DNA of 64,000 nt from Codonopsis lanceolata (GCA_013146195.2 CM028384.1:71151990-71215989); one strand, 5' to 3'; positions 1 to 11,415 are shown, counted from the first letter of the stretch. Notes: generated from the letters alone by a model not told the origin. Numbers and translations: made by a program.

Positions 1-531
1 TTAATGATCCTTTGAAAATACTTACTCTTGCAAGTGGATTTAAATATCAACAAGCAGCCTAAACATCAAATTAATGTCCTCAGCAGAAATGAAAAAAAAA
101 TTAACGGTGGTGACGAGGAGAACGAAGGAGATGTAGGGAGGGAGGGAGAAAACTAGGAAGAAGAAGAAGAAGAAGAAATTGAAAAATAAGGAACCGGAAG
201 AGAAAGTGAAAGTAAAGAAAGAAAGAGGGAGAAAGTCAAAAAAAAAAAAAGAACGGATGGTATTGATCATGATTGACGGGTGTGGACAGTGTGGTGGTTT
301 GTATAGTTGTATCAACTTGTATGTGTGGGCTGGCAATGGTAATAGATACCAGATAGGTTAGATTAGGTATTTTTTTCGCCTTTGCTTTCTATACCATTGA
401 CTAATATTAGTATTTTACTATTTAATTATCATTGTTGTCATATTCTTAGATTTATCAATTAGTACATGCAAAAATTTTAATGTTTATTAATTAATAATGT
501 TTTAATTTATCTTTAAAAATAAAAATAATAA
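1..531. other. Intergenic sequence without a recognisable gene
   Basis: No convincing gene is visible. The stretch holds a short GAA/AGA-rich purine tract near 155-250, read on the + strand as a lysine/glutamate-rich low-complexity frame and on the other as a phenylalanine-rich one. Both are typical chance translations of a purine tract. The rest is AT-rich. Confidence 0.6.
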
Positions 532-876
532 TCATGTCTTCTATATATATATATAAAGCCTAGGTAGTCTAAAAATAGTAATTTTCCACCAAAATTTGCA
601 TCCCTAAAATAGTAACCCCTATTTATAACAACATTTAATGAATTCTATAATTAAATAATATAAATTTAAATACTTATAACTCCTTGAAACTAGAGCCTAG
701 GAATTAGAACCACTGCATTCATTGTTTTGTTATCCAGACACAATCTTTTATGCATACAACTGTTAGTTTTCCATTGTTGCCAAATAAACTTCAGAAAAAT
801 CATGGATGACTTTGCGCAAGAAAGTTCATTGAAAGAAATCACAAATACTCACAATTAATTCTAATTGAATGACTAA

Positions 877-978
<102 letters not shown>

Positions 979-1790
979 TTTATTTATGATTTTTTTGTCT
1001 ACTTCACCAGATTAAAAGTTATTAAAACAAATACTTTCAATGAAATCACAAAAACTCACAATTCATTATAACTAAATGAAATATATGAATATTTTTTTTA
1101 TCTATTTCATCGGATCAAAATTCTTAAAAGAAATATTATGAACAAAATTACAAATACTCATTATTGATATTAAATATATGACTGACCAACAAAAATATAT
1201 AGATTTGAAATTTTGTTGTCCATTTCATCATATTCAAAATTTAAAAATCATCAAAAGTTCATCTAAAACACAAATACACATGATTAATTATAAATGACTG
1301 ACAGATCTAAAAAATATATCGATTTAAAATAAATAAAATTTAACAAATACTTCAAGTAACAAGGACTATATAATGGTAAATAACAAAACGAAACAAACAA
1401 TATTGCAACATAATTTTTCCTCTAACAAAGAGGAAATGTTTCGAAGTGCAAAGTTACCTCTCTTTAAAAAAAATGAACCGACCATTTAATCATGAACGAA
1501 TTGATTTGTCGTTGTGTTCGAAAAGTAATCAGATTTACATCAAATTGTAGAGTGCCCAAGTATTCTCACTTGGAAAGCTACCTTGATGATCCCCCCTTTA
1601 TAGAGCTCTATATTTTCAAGGATAGAGAATGGGAGAGGGATAAAGAGTAAAGGGAGTGAAGAAGAAAAATATTAAATGAGAGTTGGTTCCATAAGTTGGG
1701 TTAATAGTTTGTTTTTTCTTCGGTGAGAGGGCAATGTTGCTGGAATAAATATCATGACAAGAGGTAGCGAGACTCAAGACAAGAGTTTTT

Positions 1791-1806
1791 AATATATATA
1801 TATGTA

Positions 1807-1896
<90 letters not shown>
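1791..1896. repeat. (TA)n microsatellite with a TG-rich start
   Basis: TA repeats with a short TATG/TG interruption at 1801-1818, then a pure TA run to 1896. Confidence 0.97.
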
Positions 1897-1897
<1 letters not shown>

Positions 1898-2786
1898 TCT
1901 AAAACGATGTCGTTTTAATATCCGTGAGTAGGGCGAAGTAACAAAGCCAAGAGATTACATTTGTCTTTTTAATTGTTATTGATTATTGATATTGAAATAA
2001 GTCATAAACATGCTTAAATCAGTACAAATAAAATTATTTGAGTCAATTTTCAATTGATCATCGTCAATTAAATTTGTTTATAGTAAGTTTTGTCATTCAA
2101 TTAATATGTGTCGGGTTATGAACACGTCAAACCCATTTATATTTTTTGTCTTTTACAGGTTTGAAAAGAATATGGTGAAAATTGTGTCGGTCTCTTTTGA
2201 CAAATATTCAACCGTTGTCCACTATACTTTTTTAATTGGAAAAAACATTTTTGATGTAAAAAGACGAGTATACCTTTAATGAATTGGACATGCTTGTGAC
2301 AAGCATCAGTTCATACATTGCCATGCATGATTCAAAATTGTGTAATTGTCATTCTTATTCCATAGCAGTGCATCACGATTTTAAATCGATGTTTCACGTT
2401 CAAACTGGTTTATTTCCAATTCATAGCGATGCTTTGTGATTCTAAATTGATGCATCGCGAATCCAAATCGGCGTATCGCTACTAAAAATCCATACATTGT
2501 GATACACATTTTTTGTATTTTCATTTTAATTATTTATTTAATTTTCATAAATTGCAGTTATTCCAATTTATTTATTTTATTATTGTTAATCAACTGACAC
2601 ATATATTTCTTTATTTTCATAATAATTTTTAATCAAATGAATCAAATGATATTTTTCTATTCATTGAAATAATCTCCTTTTTAGTTTTGTTTTTTGTCTT
2701 CATTTTGCTTGATTATAATTTAACTGAGTATAATTTGATTGAAAAATATATATGCTCGTGCGTTTAACGCACGGGTATAAAACTAG

Positions 2787-3397
2787 TTATTTCTAGGTCC
2801 CGACTAGTCCTCTAGACACTAGGCGTTGGTGTGGCGCCTAGCATTTGCCTAGCGACTTTTGGAACATTTGATTTTTATAATTTTATGGTTGATTTCATTT
2901 CAGCTGAAAAAACCAGTGGCCCACGGGCCCATTGGACAGCGCTTGTTTTTTTTATAGGCCCATCGACTTTCGGGACAGCCCTGTCCATCCAAAAATATGT
3001 TGTCCCATCGAATTTAGATCGGGCCGGTTCAATCCATTGTCAGCTCTACCTTCCGTGTTTTGGATAACATCCATTTCTCTTTTGTGAGAAATAAATTTTT
3101 TTCATCAAATTGAGTTATAGCGAGTTACCCATTTTGACCCAAAAAAATTTAATGGGTCAATTTAGGTCGGGTTAACGCGGGTCGAACCCATTACCCATTT
3201 CGACCCGTTATTTCTTTGTTATATAAATGTAAGTTTTCTGGTGGAAAATTGTGGGTCGGAACGGGTCGACCCGTTTTGTCTAGTTACTCATTTTGACCCG
3301 TTTTATTTTGGGTTATAACGGGTCACAATCCATTTCGACATGTTATCCGTTTCGACTCAACTCATACCCGACCCAACCCACCCAATCGTCAGCCCTA
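2787..3397. other. Fragments with hAT-like subterminal repeats
   Basis: Just after the Helitron end there is a CTAGGCG/GCGCCTAG-rich palindromic stretch (2815-2860). From 3118 to 3397 follow many copies of a GACCCG/CGGGTC motif in both orientations, ending in GTCAGCCCTA at 3388-3397. Dense ACCCG-type subterminal motifs and an outer CAGCCCTA end are usual for plant hAT non-autonomous elements. The well-bounded hAT at 18926 ends with the related TAGGGCTGGC. I cannot find the partner end or a target duplication, so boundaries are open. A 78-codon frame at 2831 has no recognisable domain. Confidence 0.35.
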
Positions 3398-3650
3398 CGG
3401 GTATGGATGCCACTTTTTCTTCTTTGTCAGATCCCCTTGCTCGAATCGCAGTGATATAATTATGGATACCCAAGGTTTATCTCCGATTCAAATTTCTTAG
3501 TTTTTATTTGTTGTTAGTATTTCTTTTTCGAGGTCAAGCTCCTCAGTACTCCCTCCTATAAGGGCAAGGCTGGTCATCCCCTTCAAGTTTGTAATTTTAT
3601 TTCTATTAATAAAATATAGCAGGGTACCGCCCCTGTTTCCCTAAAAAAAA
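3398..3650 (+). mobile_element. 3' tail of an L1-type LINE
   Basis: The stretch ends with TAATAAAAT, then a GCAGGGTACCGCCCCTG-like segment (3620-3636) and an A-run at 3643-3650. This AATAAA-plus-GGGTACCGCC tail resembles 3' ends of plant L1 LINEs. No endonuclease or reverse transcriptase frame lies upstream, so it would be a strongly 5'-truncated copy, as is usual for LINEs. The left limit is set only by the preceding hAT-like end. Confidence 0.45.
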
Positions 3651-3761
3651 TACAAAAGTAACTTTTAGATTTTTATTCCACTGTGGATGATTATATTGTT
3701 TTAATTAGTTACCGAGAGATATTAATTTTAAATTGTTTATTATATTGATTTATTTGAATAT

Positions 3762-3766
<5 letters not shown>

Positions 3767-3835
<69 letters not shown>
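3767..3835. repeat. (AT)n microsatellite
   Basis: A pure AT run of about 69 bases. It creates spurious isoleucine/tyrosine-rich frames on both strands. Confidence 0.97.
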
Positions 3836-3836
<1 letters not shown>

Positions 3837-4422
3837 CCTTGGACCCACTTACTCTACGATGATAAATAGACATCGAATTATTATTACATATTATTACATC
3901 CGGGTACTTCATGTTATTAATGTTCATTATGTTATTCCAGTACGTCAACGTTATCTTATTTGTCATGATAAAATTTAAATATATAGTTGGATAGTAGATC
4001 ATTGATTTTATCCTAAAGTGCGTCATAAGAGCATCTCCAATGTGTATTATTCATAGACATCTTCTTAGCTCGGTCCCACTATCATCTACATACTTTTCTC
4101 TTCTTATTCCATTTAAGAATATACTAGTATTTGTGTCCGTGCCTATGGCACGGCGCAAGTAGGGGAGGATGTCAGTATTTGAGGATGTCAATATTTAAAT
4201 AAATCAATATATGTTTTAATCATGTTTCAAAAAGAGTCTAAAATTATAAATTGAAAATGAACAGTAATTAATTAAAACAATATGATCATCCAATGTTGTA
4301 AAAAAAAACATTATTTTCTTCGTAAAAACCATCTAAAACTAATATAATTTTCCCAATATGTTAATGAAAACTGTCTAAAAGTAATCACTTTCTTATTAAA
4401 TAATCTGTAAATTTGTTAAAGA

Positions 4423-4426
<4 letters not shown>

Positions 4427-4483
<57 letters not shown>

Positions 4484-4490
4484 GTATGTA
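4427..4490. repeat. (TA)n(TGTA)n compound microsatellite
   Basis: TA repeats to 4470 followed by five TGTA units. Confidence 0.95.
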
Positions 4491-5329
4491 TCCCTTTGTA
4501 ATTTCTCTTAGTAATGTTTTAGCGTAAAATCTAACATGAAAAACAGTTGAATGGTTTCATGTATTTAAAGTTGGTATTAGTAATAATGTTGAGGTCAATG
4601 TGGTTATTAAATGGATGGATATACTTCGTTATTTTTTTTTTACGATGTGGGAGGCCAGTTGGGGACTACCTGACACCTACGGCACTAAACAACAAACACC
4701 CTGCCTCTTTCAAGTGAGCTTATAAGCCAAAAAATGTATTATATCAATCAAAGTTTCCTAAGTCTTTACAATCGCTCCATTAATTTTCATTTTTATAATA
4801 CTACTGTTTAGCATGAACTATACCATAAACATTACCTCTTCTAACATTTATGGCTTTCTGCGCGTATTTTTTTTCCATCCCTTTAATTGCTATGGTAAAC
4901 AGATGATGGATGTGACCCTCATAGGCCATAAATCAGATTTTCCGCATCCTTTAATTGCTAATCAAATTCAACCTGACTTTTTAATGAGAAACCTATTAAT
5001 GAGAAACCCACAAATCAGAAAATTGGAAGAACAAAAAACCTAAAAAATTAAAAAAAAAAAAAAGGGAAGAACAAAAAACTCAAATTAAAACCCAAAAACT
5101 TGGAAGAAATGTTGTTTTTTTTAAAAAAATAACCATTTTTTCGTGAGATCTGTGTCAATAAGCTCAATCCATGGATTCAAAATATAATTCCAGCAAAGAC
5201 ATGTTTTGAATTTTTTTGCACAACTTATAAAGGCTGAAAAGTAAGTTGTCATTGTCTGATCTGTTTATCATATGACATTTGAGATTGAGATTTCATTCTA
5301 GGGGTATTCAGGAGACACACCAAAAAAAT

Positions 5330-5885
5330 AATGTGACTTTTGCAAAGAAATCAAATTAAACCCAAACACCTTATTCTCACCGTTCCAAGGTGAGTGTCTT
5401 ACTTTGTTCGTGATCATGAACAATGATGCTCATTTTGGGATATGGACTGGTTACAACCTTACATGCTTATATTGAATAAACTATGGACAATTGCAGTAAT
5501 TGTTCTGTTTCATTACCATTAAAGAGTGTTTATTAGAAGAGAAAATGAGTATGAAGACTCAAAGTGGCAATTAGTGCACTATGCACTAATAGACTCATTG
5601 GGGTGCTTGGTGTTTGTTTTGCAAAGAAATCAAATTAAACCCAAACCCACCAACTAAATAAGTGTGTGTATGTGTAAGTAGAACAGAAGCCAAAAATAAC
5701 CAAAACCCAACAAAGCTTCTTGCTAAAACTATGGGGCCAACGTAAACGAAAATCGAAATCGAGAGGAGATCAGGAGTCGCACCAAAAAAAAAGTGACTTT
5801 TGCAAAGAAATCAAATTAAACCCAAACCCAAACACCAAACCCACCAACTAAATAAGTGTGTGTATGTGTAAGTAGAGCAGAAACT
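5330..5885. repeat. Duplicated segments inside Helitron H2
   Basis: The string TTTGCAAAGAAATCAAATTA occurs three times (near 5338, 5617 and 5799). A second block with AAGTGTGTGTATGTGTAAG occurs near 5660 and 5854. The copies are near identical, so the duplication is recent relative to the degraded surroundings. No coding function is seen. Confidence 0.75.
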
Positions 5886-6120
5886 GAGATAAGGAAGAAG
5901 AAACCGTACAACCAAAATCTGGTTTAGGTTTCTTTAAGTAACACTGCCTCCTTTTTCTGCTGTGAATGCATCTTCTTTCTATTTCCCCTAACCATTTTTT
6001 TCCCTGGATAATGTAAACTCTAGGCTGGGGTCATTTGAAAGGACACAATTCATTTTTCAAGAATGCTGATTAAATGGTAAAATGTCGGATCTTGCTTGAA
6101 ATACTTTTGGTCAATTGCAG

Positions 6121-6258
6121 GCTCCTACTAGAATGGCATCACAATCGCAGGGTGGGTCATCCATTATGCCTCCCGCATTCAGGAATTTTTCATTGGCTCA
6201 GAAGGAAAAATCTTTGGAAGAATTTGTGCAGGATCAATGGTTGTGTTCAACTCAGATG
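6121..6258 (+). pseudogene. Exon-like captured fragment of unknown gene
   Basis: An open segment is bordered by an acceptor-like TTTTGGTCAATTGCAG before 6121 and a donor-like GTAATATTGG at 6259. It encodes a 46-residue stretch including MASQSQGGSS and a KSLEEFVQDQW segment. I do not recognise the family. The first 30 bases recur, with few changes, near 6328 in front of the Yip1-family piece, so parts of the captured transcript unit were duplicated or the two fragments share an origin. It lies in Helitron H2 on the opposite strand to the element. It is probably a captured, non-functional exon; a chance open frame is the alternative. Confidence 0.45.
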
Positions 6259-6362
6259 GTAATATTGGCCTTGGTATTAGATCCTTCCTGGATCTGCGAA
6301 GTTGGTTCCACAGTAACGAATTCAGGCTCCTACTGGAATGGCATCACAATCGCAACGGGTCC

Positions 6363-6473
6363 AGGCCTCCGCGTAACACTCTAACATAGCAGATTTGGGA
6401 TATGGTGAAGAAAGATATGTCGAGGATTGTGAGTAGTTTGAAGGTTGTGGTGTTTTCGAATCTGTACATGGAG
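6363..6473 (+). pseudogene. Captured fragment of a YIP4-like (Yip1 family) gene
   Basis: Translation in one frame gives RPPRNTLT, a stop, then QIWDMVKKDMSRIVSSLK followed by a VVVF segment. This matches by eye the segment just before the membrane domain of plant YIP4a/YIP4b (YIPF6-like) proteins, where an NTLT..+WD.VK+D.SRIVS.LK.VVF pattern is typical. Those proteins are Golgi/TGN membrane proteins of the Yip1 family. Here an in-frame stop follows NTLT, the match is lost after about residue 37, and no membrane segments follow. It is therefore a dead fragment inside Helitron H2. The identification rests on remembered family sequence, not a search. Confidence 0.6.
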
Positions 6474-7794
6474 ATTGGAGAATGCTGGAAAAAAGACAAA
6501 GGATTTCGGCGCTTCAGATGTGTTGATGAGAGAGAGTGTACAGAGAGATAGGTTTGATGTGAGAGAGAAACCGAATTGGTAGAGAGAAAATAGGGAATCA
6601 GTTGGAAATAAAACGTGTTAGACGGTTGAGATAATGAAAATTAATCCTGACCGGTAATTGTGTTTGGCAAAACCCAATCCTGACCGGTAATTAACTTTTT
6701 CCAATCATCTGATCTCTTTTATATTATAGATCTTTCAATTCATAATCTTCTTACACATATTCTTAGTTGGGTTCCACTGCCACCTCATTAACTTTACACT
6801 TCAATCTTATTTTTATACTTCTCAACAAATAAATTTATATAACTTTATTTAATATATTTCATATTTAAATATTTCGTATAACTAAATTAATTTATAAATT
6901 AAGACATAAATTAATTTAAAAGTAATAAAGTACTCATAAATTATATAATTTATAATTTAATTAATAAATTATCTATAAAAGTTACATAAAAACATTAATA
7001 ATGAAGGTTACAAAAAAAATTAAAACCCAAACCGGTAAGATTTAAAACCACCCCCACCCCTAACTATACAAAGCCAAAAGCAAAACCGTAAGCATGGTGC
7101 ACACGTCATGTGTGGCTGGAAGCACCACACCGCCCCTTTACTTCATCTTCTTCCTAAATCTCTTTTTTCTTCCTAAATAAGAAGACCCCCTCTCCTCTTT
7201 CCTACATAGACTTCATAAGAAGAGGTTCCCATTGTTCACTTTTCTCTTCTTAATAAGAAAAGCCCTAAGAATAGTCAATTTACCAACATTGGAAATGCTC
7301 TAAGTGTATAGGTCGTATATATACATGTATATATAACGACGTAGTTTTGGTTGATGCGATACTTAGTCGGCTTAGACACAATTAATTGGAAAAAATGTTG
7401 GTCGGTTCCTTTTACTGAGTTTTTAACCGCTCCAGTACCACTTGTGTTTTTTAACCGCTAAAAGACACTCTTATAAAATTGTTCTGGAAATGCCCTCGTG
7501 ACCATGAAACTGGGTTCTTTGTTCCGGCAACGAAACTACATGGTTTCTTCATTTATTTTCCAAGTTCATCAAACTGATTTCTTCGTTAATTTTTTCCATT
7601 TGTTATTGTATCTTAATTGTTTGGAAATCTGGATTGTTGGGGAAATGAAACGGTGATCAAAAAAGACTTTTCAAATGACAACAAAGGAGGAAGAAGCAGT
7701 CCAAGGCTTACGATGCACAAGGGAAAAGAGGTGAAAGAGATGGAAATTGAATGGTTTAAATCACAATTATCAATTTAGGATCGCGATGCACCGC

Positions 7795-9350
7795 TGATAG
7801 ATGTGTTTTATATGTCTCTATTGAGTATTTATACGGCTTAGAATTTTATATTCCATGAGTTTTATGTTGCTAATATGGGTTTGTAGCTTTATTTTAAGTT
7901 TCAGGGTCAGATTGAGATAATTGTAGTATTTGTGGCCTTTTCCAAGCAACTGAAGTCTTGAAGGACCAAAGTGCAAATTCCAGATGAAGTTCAAGCTGAA
8001 GGCTTAGAAAAAGAAGGCGCTCGCCTTCCCCCATGGGCTAGACCACCGCCTATATTCCAGTGTCAGCATCTGGAGAAGACTTCAAGAAGGCAATTGCCTA
8101 CTCCTTACACTAGCCGACCACCTTGTCCCGTTTTCAGCAAAGGGCCAATTTTGTAATTGTTTCATTCTATAAACCTAGTATAAATATAACCCTAGGGTGT
8201 CGTTTGGTTTAAGGTCAGATAGGATTAATAAGCCGAGTTGTCTGATGTTTGGTACGAAATAGGTGGTCGGGACTAATAGCACGAGTTATTCGGATAAAGT
8301 CATTATCCCCTCACTATTAATACCAAGGGGGAGGGTGGTATTATTAGCGCCCTTATTAAAAAAATTTGGATTAACATTTGTAATCTCAAAACTACCCCCG
8401 ATATACAAGTAAGGATTAATAGCGAGGGCACTAATAGTACTGAGATTAATAATACTACTTATCATCGTCTGACTACCAAACAAACCCTAGTAGTTTAGGT
8501 TTAGGGATCCGATTTTTAGCCTCTATTAGGTCTGGAACAACATTCTTTTTAGTTTCAATTCAGTTTTTAGAAGATTGATTCATGTGTTCATTAATCCCTT
8601 TTGTTAGTTCATCAATCATGATGAGCTAAACTCATCAATCTAGGAATTTGAGGTAACTTGTATCGAAATTTATGTTCTAATCTATAATTCTATTCAATTA
8701 ATTTTTTTTTATCACAAAGCATATATTGTGTCTTCTTTTAAACTTCACATGAAAGAGTATTGTTTGTGAATGTTTAGAAAATTGGGTATGAATAGTTGCA
8801 CGACCGAATGCATATGTCATATGATGGCCAACCTTTGTGATAATTAGATTTCACTGACTTCCTGATTGGGCTAAGGTGAGATTTAGGTTCTTGTGTTCTT
8901 GAACTTCAGGTATATTCTCGATTGATTATGTGGACGGACCAAGAAAGCATAATCAATTTAGTGACATTAAGATTTGCAAACCGTGAACCCAACGTACCTT
9001 TTTTTTTCCTTCGTGAACGAACCCTTGATTATCGATTGATACTATACCAAAAGAACATAAGAATAGATACAAATGAATCATAATTCCTAGACTTTTCCAT
9101 AAATTAATCTTCGATATTTGTCTGCTTTTCAAGTTCTCTGCATTCCTTAATTAATTGTTATTTAATCAAATTGCCAGTTAGTTTAATTTAATTTAGAATA
9201 ATAAAAGAACCCCCTAGTTTAATATTTGCTTTTACCAATTTTATTTCTCTAAATTATTACTTATCTCTGTGGTTCGACCTCTTGTCTTTGCACAACTATA
9301 CTCCGGTTGATTTGTACACTTACGAGGTTAAATAAATCATACACCAATCA
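7795..9350 (+). mobile_element. Solo LTR, Athila-type (contains a MITE)
   Basis: It starts TGATAGATGTGTTTTATA, as do the LTRs of element E (TGATCGATGTATTTTATA on the minus strand), and ends CACCAATCA. It shares with them the block AGGACCAAAGTGCAAA (about 7958) and, near the 3' end, a TCTCTGTGGTTCGACC stretch (9260-9276). Without the MITE at 8196-8487 it is about 1.26 kb, close to the 1.2 kb LTR of E. No primer-binding site or gag follows, so it is a solo LTR. No clear 5-bp duplication is seen (ACCGC versus CTATG). A 61-codon frame at 7971 is part of the LTR, not a gene. Confidence 0.6.
8196..8487. mobile_element. 292-bp MITE, copy 1
   Basis: Ends read GGTGTCGTTTGGT and, inverted, GGGTTTGTTTGGTAG. 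It is closely similar along its whole length to the copy at 15364-15658. It is flanked by TAG on both sides; the flanks here can also be read as an 8-bp match AACCCTAG. A 3-bp duplication with a GTTTGGT-type TIR suggests a PIF/Harbinger-like MITE, but TAG is not the usual TWA. The superfamily is unsettled. It is inserted in the solo LTR 7795-9350. Confidence 0.75.
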
Positions 9351-9967
9351 CTATGAAATAGAAATAACAGTTACACATCTAGAATCATGCCTCGCGATGC
9401 ACAAATTATGAATCGCGATTCACATAATCATGAATCAAAATCATGCCTCGCAGTCATGAATCGCACTCGTGTTATTAAGGGTATTTGTCTATTCGCACAA
9501 AACATGCATTTTTCTAGTTGAAAAAACATAATGGACCAGAGTGGTTAAAAACTTTTTTAAAATGGACTGACTATAATTCTACCTTAATTAATAAGTCTAT
9601 ATGATTATGAGCCAATAACTGAGGCCATCTATCCCTTAAATTGGCTTGGGTGAAATTCAAGTCAGTACCTTTTCCCAAATTTATAGCCCCTCCAGTCCCC
9701 CGTTTTTTTTTTCAATTGCAAAAAACAATTTTCGAAATAGTGTTCATAAAATGTCCTGATTGTCTCCTTCCATAGCTCCGACCAATAATTTAGAGTTCGA
9801 AAATCACAATTGTTGCGGCTACGAAACAAGGATCGATCTGGGTTGAGTTTGAGGATTTTTCAGTAGGACAAAGGCAATGGAGGAAGAAGAAGGCTTACAA
9901 TGGAAAAGGAGGAAAAACAAGATGGAGGAGATGCATTTGAAACCATCAATAGCGAAACATCGAATTG
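9351..9967. other. Repeat-arm sequence without genes
   Basis: Holds the right arm of the long-inverted-repeat element (to about 9600) and the start of another, direct copy of the arm (from about 9650), followed by a purine-rich segment (9880-9930) similar to 7680-7740. No coding region is recognised. Confidence 0.5.
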
Positions 9968-10611
9968 TGTTACACCCTAAAACCACCTCGAGGTGTGAAC
10001 CAACTCACAAAAATCTCAACTGAAAATCACTCAAATAAAAAGCACGTAAACTCGCAGCGGAACGAAAACAAATATTATTTTTATAAAATAATGAATGTTA
10101 TAAAAACGTATTTCTATTACAATTTTAACGATATCCAAAAATAATATATAAATGTTTTCTTTCGAAACTAAGCACTCCGGTTAACCCCGAGCACACAGCT
10201 AATATCTGAACCTTGATCAAATCTTAACAACAAAACATGAAACTGTAAGGGGTGAGCTTATGGCCCAGTAAGAAAGGAGATACATAGCACAACATAATAG
10301 TACAAAACATACGATTCAAATATCAAAGTCCAGGAACATAAAGATATGGACCACCGATTCTTACCCAAAGAACGTTACCCAGTGTTATCCAATAACAACT
10401 TATCACAAGTACCATTCAGTATACTAATCAGTTTTAGGCCAAGTAATATTTCAATCATAACCATATCAAACGTCGGTGCTCATGAGCCCACCAACCACTA
10501 ACTATAACCAATGTTTCACAACTGTTCCACTAATTAGTATCACTAGATCATCTTATATAATTAATTTCCCGATCAGATGGTTTAAAACAACAACTTTTCA
10601 AGAAAACATAA
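9968..10611 (-). mobile_element. Gypsy LTR fragment truncated by element D
   Basis: On the minus strand the sequence ends in GGTTTTAGGGTGTAACA. It contains upstream a TCCGCTGCGAG motif and TTACTGGGCCATAAGCTCACCCC-like text, features I associate with chromovirus-type LTR 3' halves. The + strand edge is TGTTACACCC at 9968. The other side is cut at 10611 where element D begins, so the LTR start is missing. Confidence 0.45.
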
Positions 10612-10816
10612 TGTAGACACCCCAATTTCGTACCCCTCATTTCCTAAAAAGTCCAAAAAATATATTTGCTATATAAAAAGAACTAACGGACGTTAGATTC
10701 TGTTAGCCTTTCGGGGGGCAGAATGATCAAAATGAAAGATAACTTGACAAGGGAGCAAACTGAAAAATTGAAGAAATTGTGAAGGAATGCAAGTCGAGGA
10801 GCAGATGATAATTTAG

Positions 10817-10817
<1 letters not shown>

Positions 10818-10902
<85 letters not shown>
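10818..10902. repeat. (AT)n microsatellite in the D LTR
   Basis: A pure AT run of about 85 bases within the LTR. Confidence 0.97.
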
Positions 10903-10904
<2 letters not shown>

Positions 10905-11092
10905 TTTATATATCATAAATGTAGATAATATTATTATACATGTTATGTGTAAATAATAATAAGTAGATAAAATAGTATTTGTATATAAATGCACATAAAA
11001 TATTAATATTAAGATGATTAACAACATGCTTAGATAAACAGCTAATACACCTTAAGCGCTAAAATGACAATATAGCCATTATTATGCCCGAA

Positions 11093-11093
11093 C

Positions 11094-11139
<46 letters not shown>
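11093..11139. repeat. (AC)n(AT)n compound microsatellite
   Basis: AC repeats to about 11112, then AT repeats to 11139, inside the D LTR. Confidence 0.95.
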
Positions 11140-11140
<1 letters not shown>

Positions 11141-11415
11141 ACAAAATATTAAACTAAGTATGTTATTTAGCAAAGCCCAAATGAGACCAATAGGGACGAG
11201 TTGGGTGCCTAACCCCTTCCCAACTCATAACTTAGCCCCCGGACCTATACACTTTCTGGTATTTTTGGTTTTTTCTATTTAACCATAAAATGGAGATGAC
11301 GACTTTGTAATCACAATTCTTAGAGCCCACGACGAGGCCCAAATGTATTCCACGCACTTCAATGTTCTGAAACCACCCCCCTTTCTAGGGTCGTTCCGGA
11401 GCGGGGCACTAACAG

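Larger units (their letters stand above)
4124..6730 (-). mobile_element. Non-autonomous Helitron (H2) with captured gene pieces
   Basis: On the minus strand it starts TCTATAATATAAAAG (from 6730, preceded by A) and ends with a GCCGTGCC/GGCACGG hairpin followed, 9 bases on, by CTAG and then T (4124-4127 and beyond). The flanking nucleotides are A on the 5' side and T on the 3' side, the canonical Helitron AT target. The target lies inside the MITE at 4029-7300. No Rep/helicase is present. The interior has a (TA)n(TGTA)n tract, duplicated 190-bp-scale segments and, on the + strand, exon-like gene fragments including a Yip1-family piece. Fragment capture is well known for plant Helitrons. Confidence 0.7.
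4029..7300. mobile_element. Tourist-like (PIF/Harbinger-type) MITE split by a Helitron
   Basis: The left end reads GAGCATCTCCAATG and the right end is its near-perfect inverted copy (CATTGGAAATGCTC, one mismatch in 14). Both sides carry the 3-bp direct repeat TAA (4026-4028 and 7301-7303). The TAA duplication and this TIR type fit PIF/Harbinger MITEs. Removing the Helitron at 4124-6730 leaves a MITE of about 665 bp with no coding capacity. The two arms both contain a TTCTTAG...GGTTCCACT-like segment (about 4064 and 6762). Confidence 0.7.
7390..9600. mobile_element. Element with long inverted arms, split by a solo LTR
   Basis: About 7394-7480 (GTCGGTTCC..., with two GTTTTTTAACCGCT-like blocks) recurs inverted at about 9500-9590. 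A third, direct copy begins near 9650 and a diverged one near 2186. Long inverted arms suggest a Mutator-like or other long-TIR non-autonomous element. The Athila-type solo LTR at 7795-9350 lies between the arms. Inside are GCGATGCATCGCGATTC-like palindromic stretches, also seen near 2400 and 9400. I could not define a target duplication. Confidence 0.35.
10612..11414 (+). mobile_element. 5' LTR of element D (Tat-type)
   Basis: Starts TGTAGACACCCCAATTTCGT, identical to the other LTRs of this family at 33973, 42918 (one change) and 56401. It ends in CACTAACA just before a primer-binding-site-like sequence. It shares the AGTTGGGTGCCTA...TTCCCAACTC block (11198-11229). At 803 bp it is less than half the length of the LTRs of element C and carries two microsatellites. 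It is probably a shorter subfamily or internally deleted. No matching 3' LTR was found. Confidence 0.7.

Noticed and set aside
179..361. Lysine-rich small protein gene
   Set aside because: A translated purine tract without a supported start, domain or partner.
3709..4026. Isoleucine/tyrosine-repeat ORFs on both strands (also 10683-11027 and 11498-11808)
   Set aside because: Chance translation of TA microsatellites.
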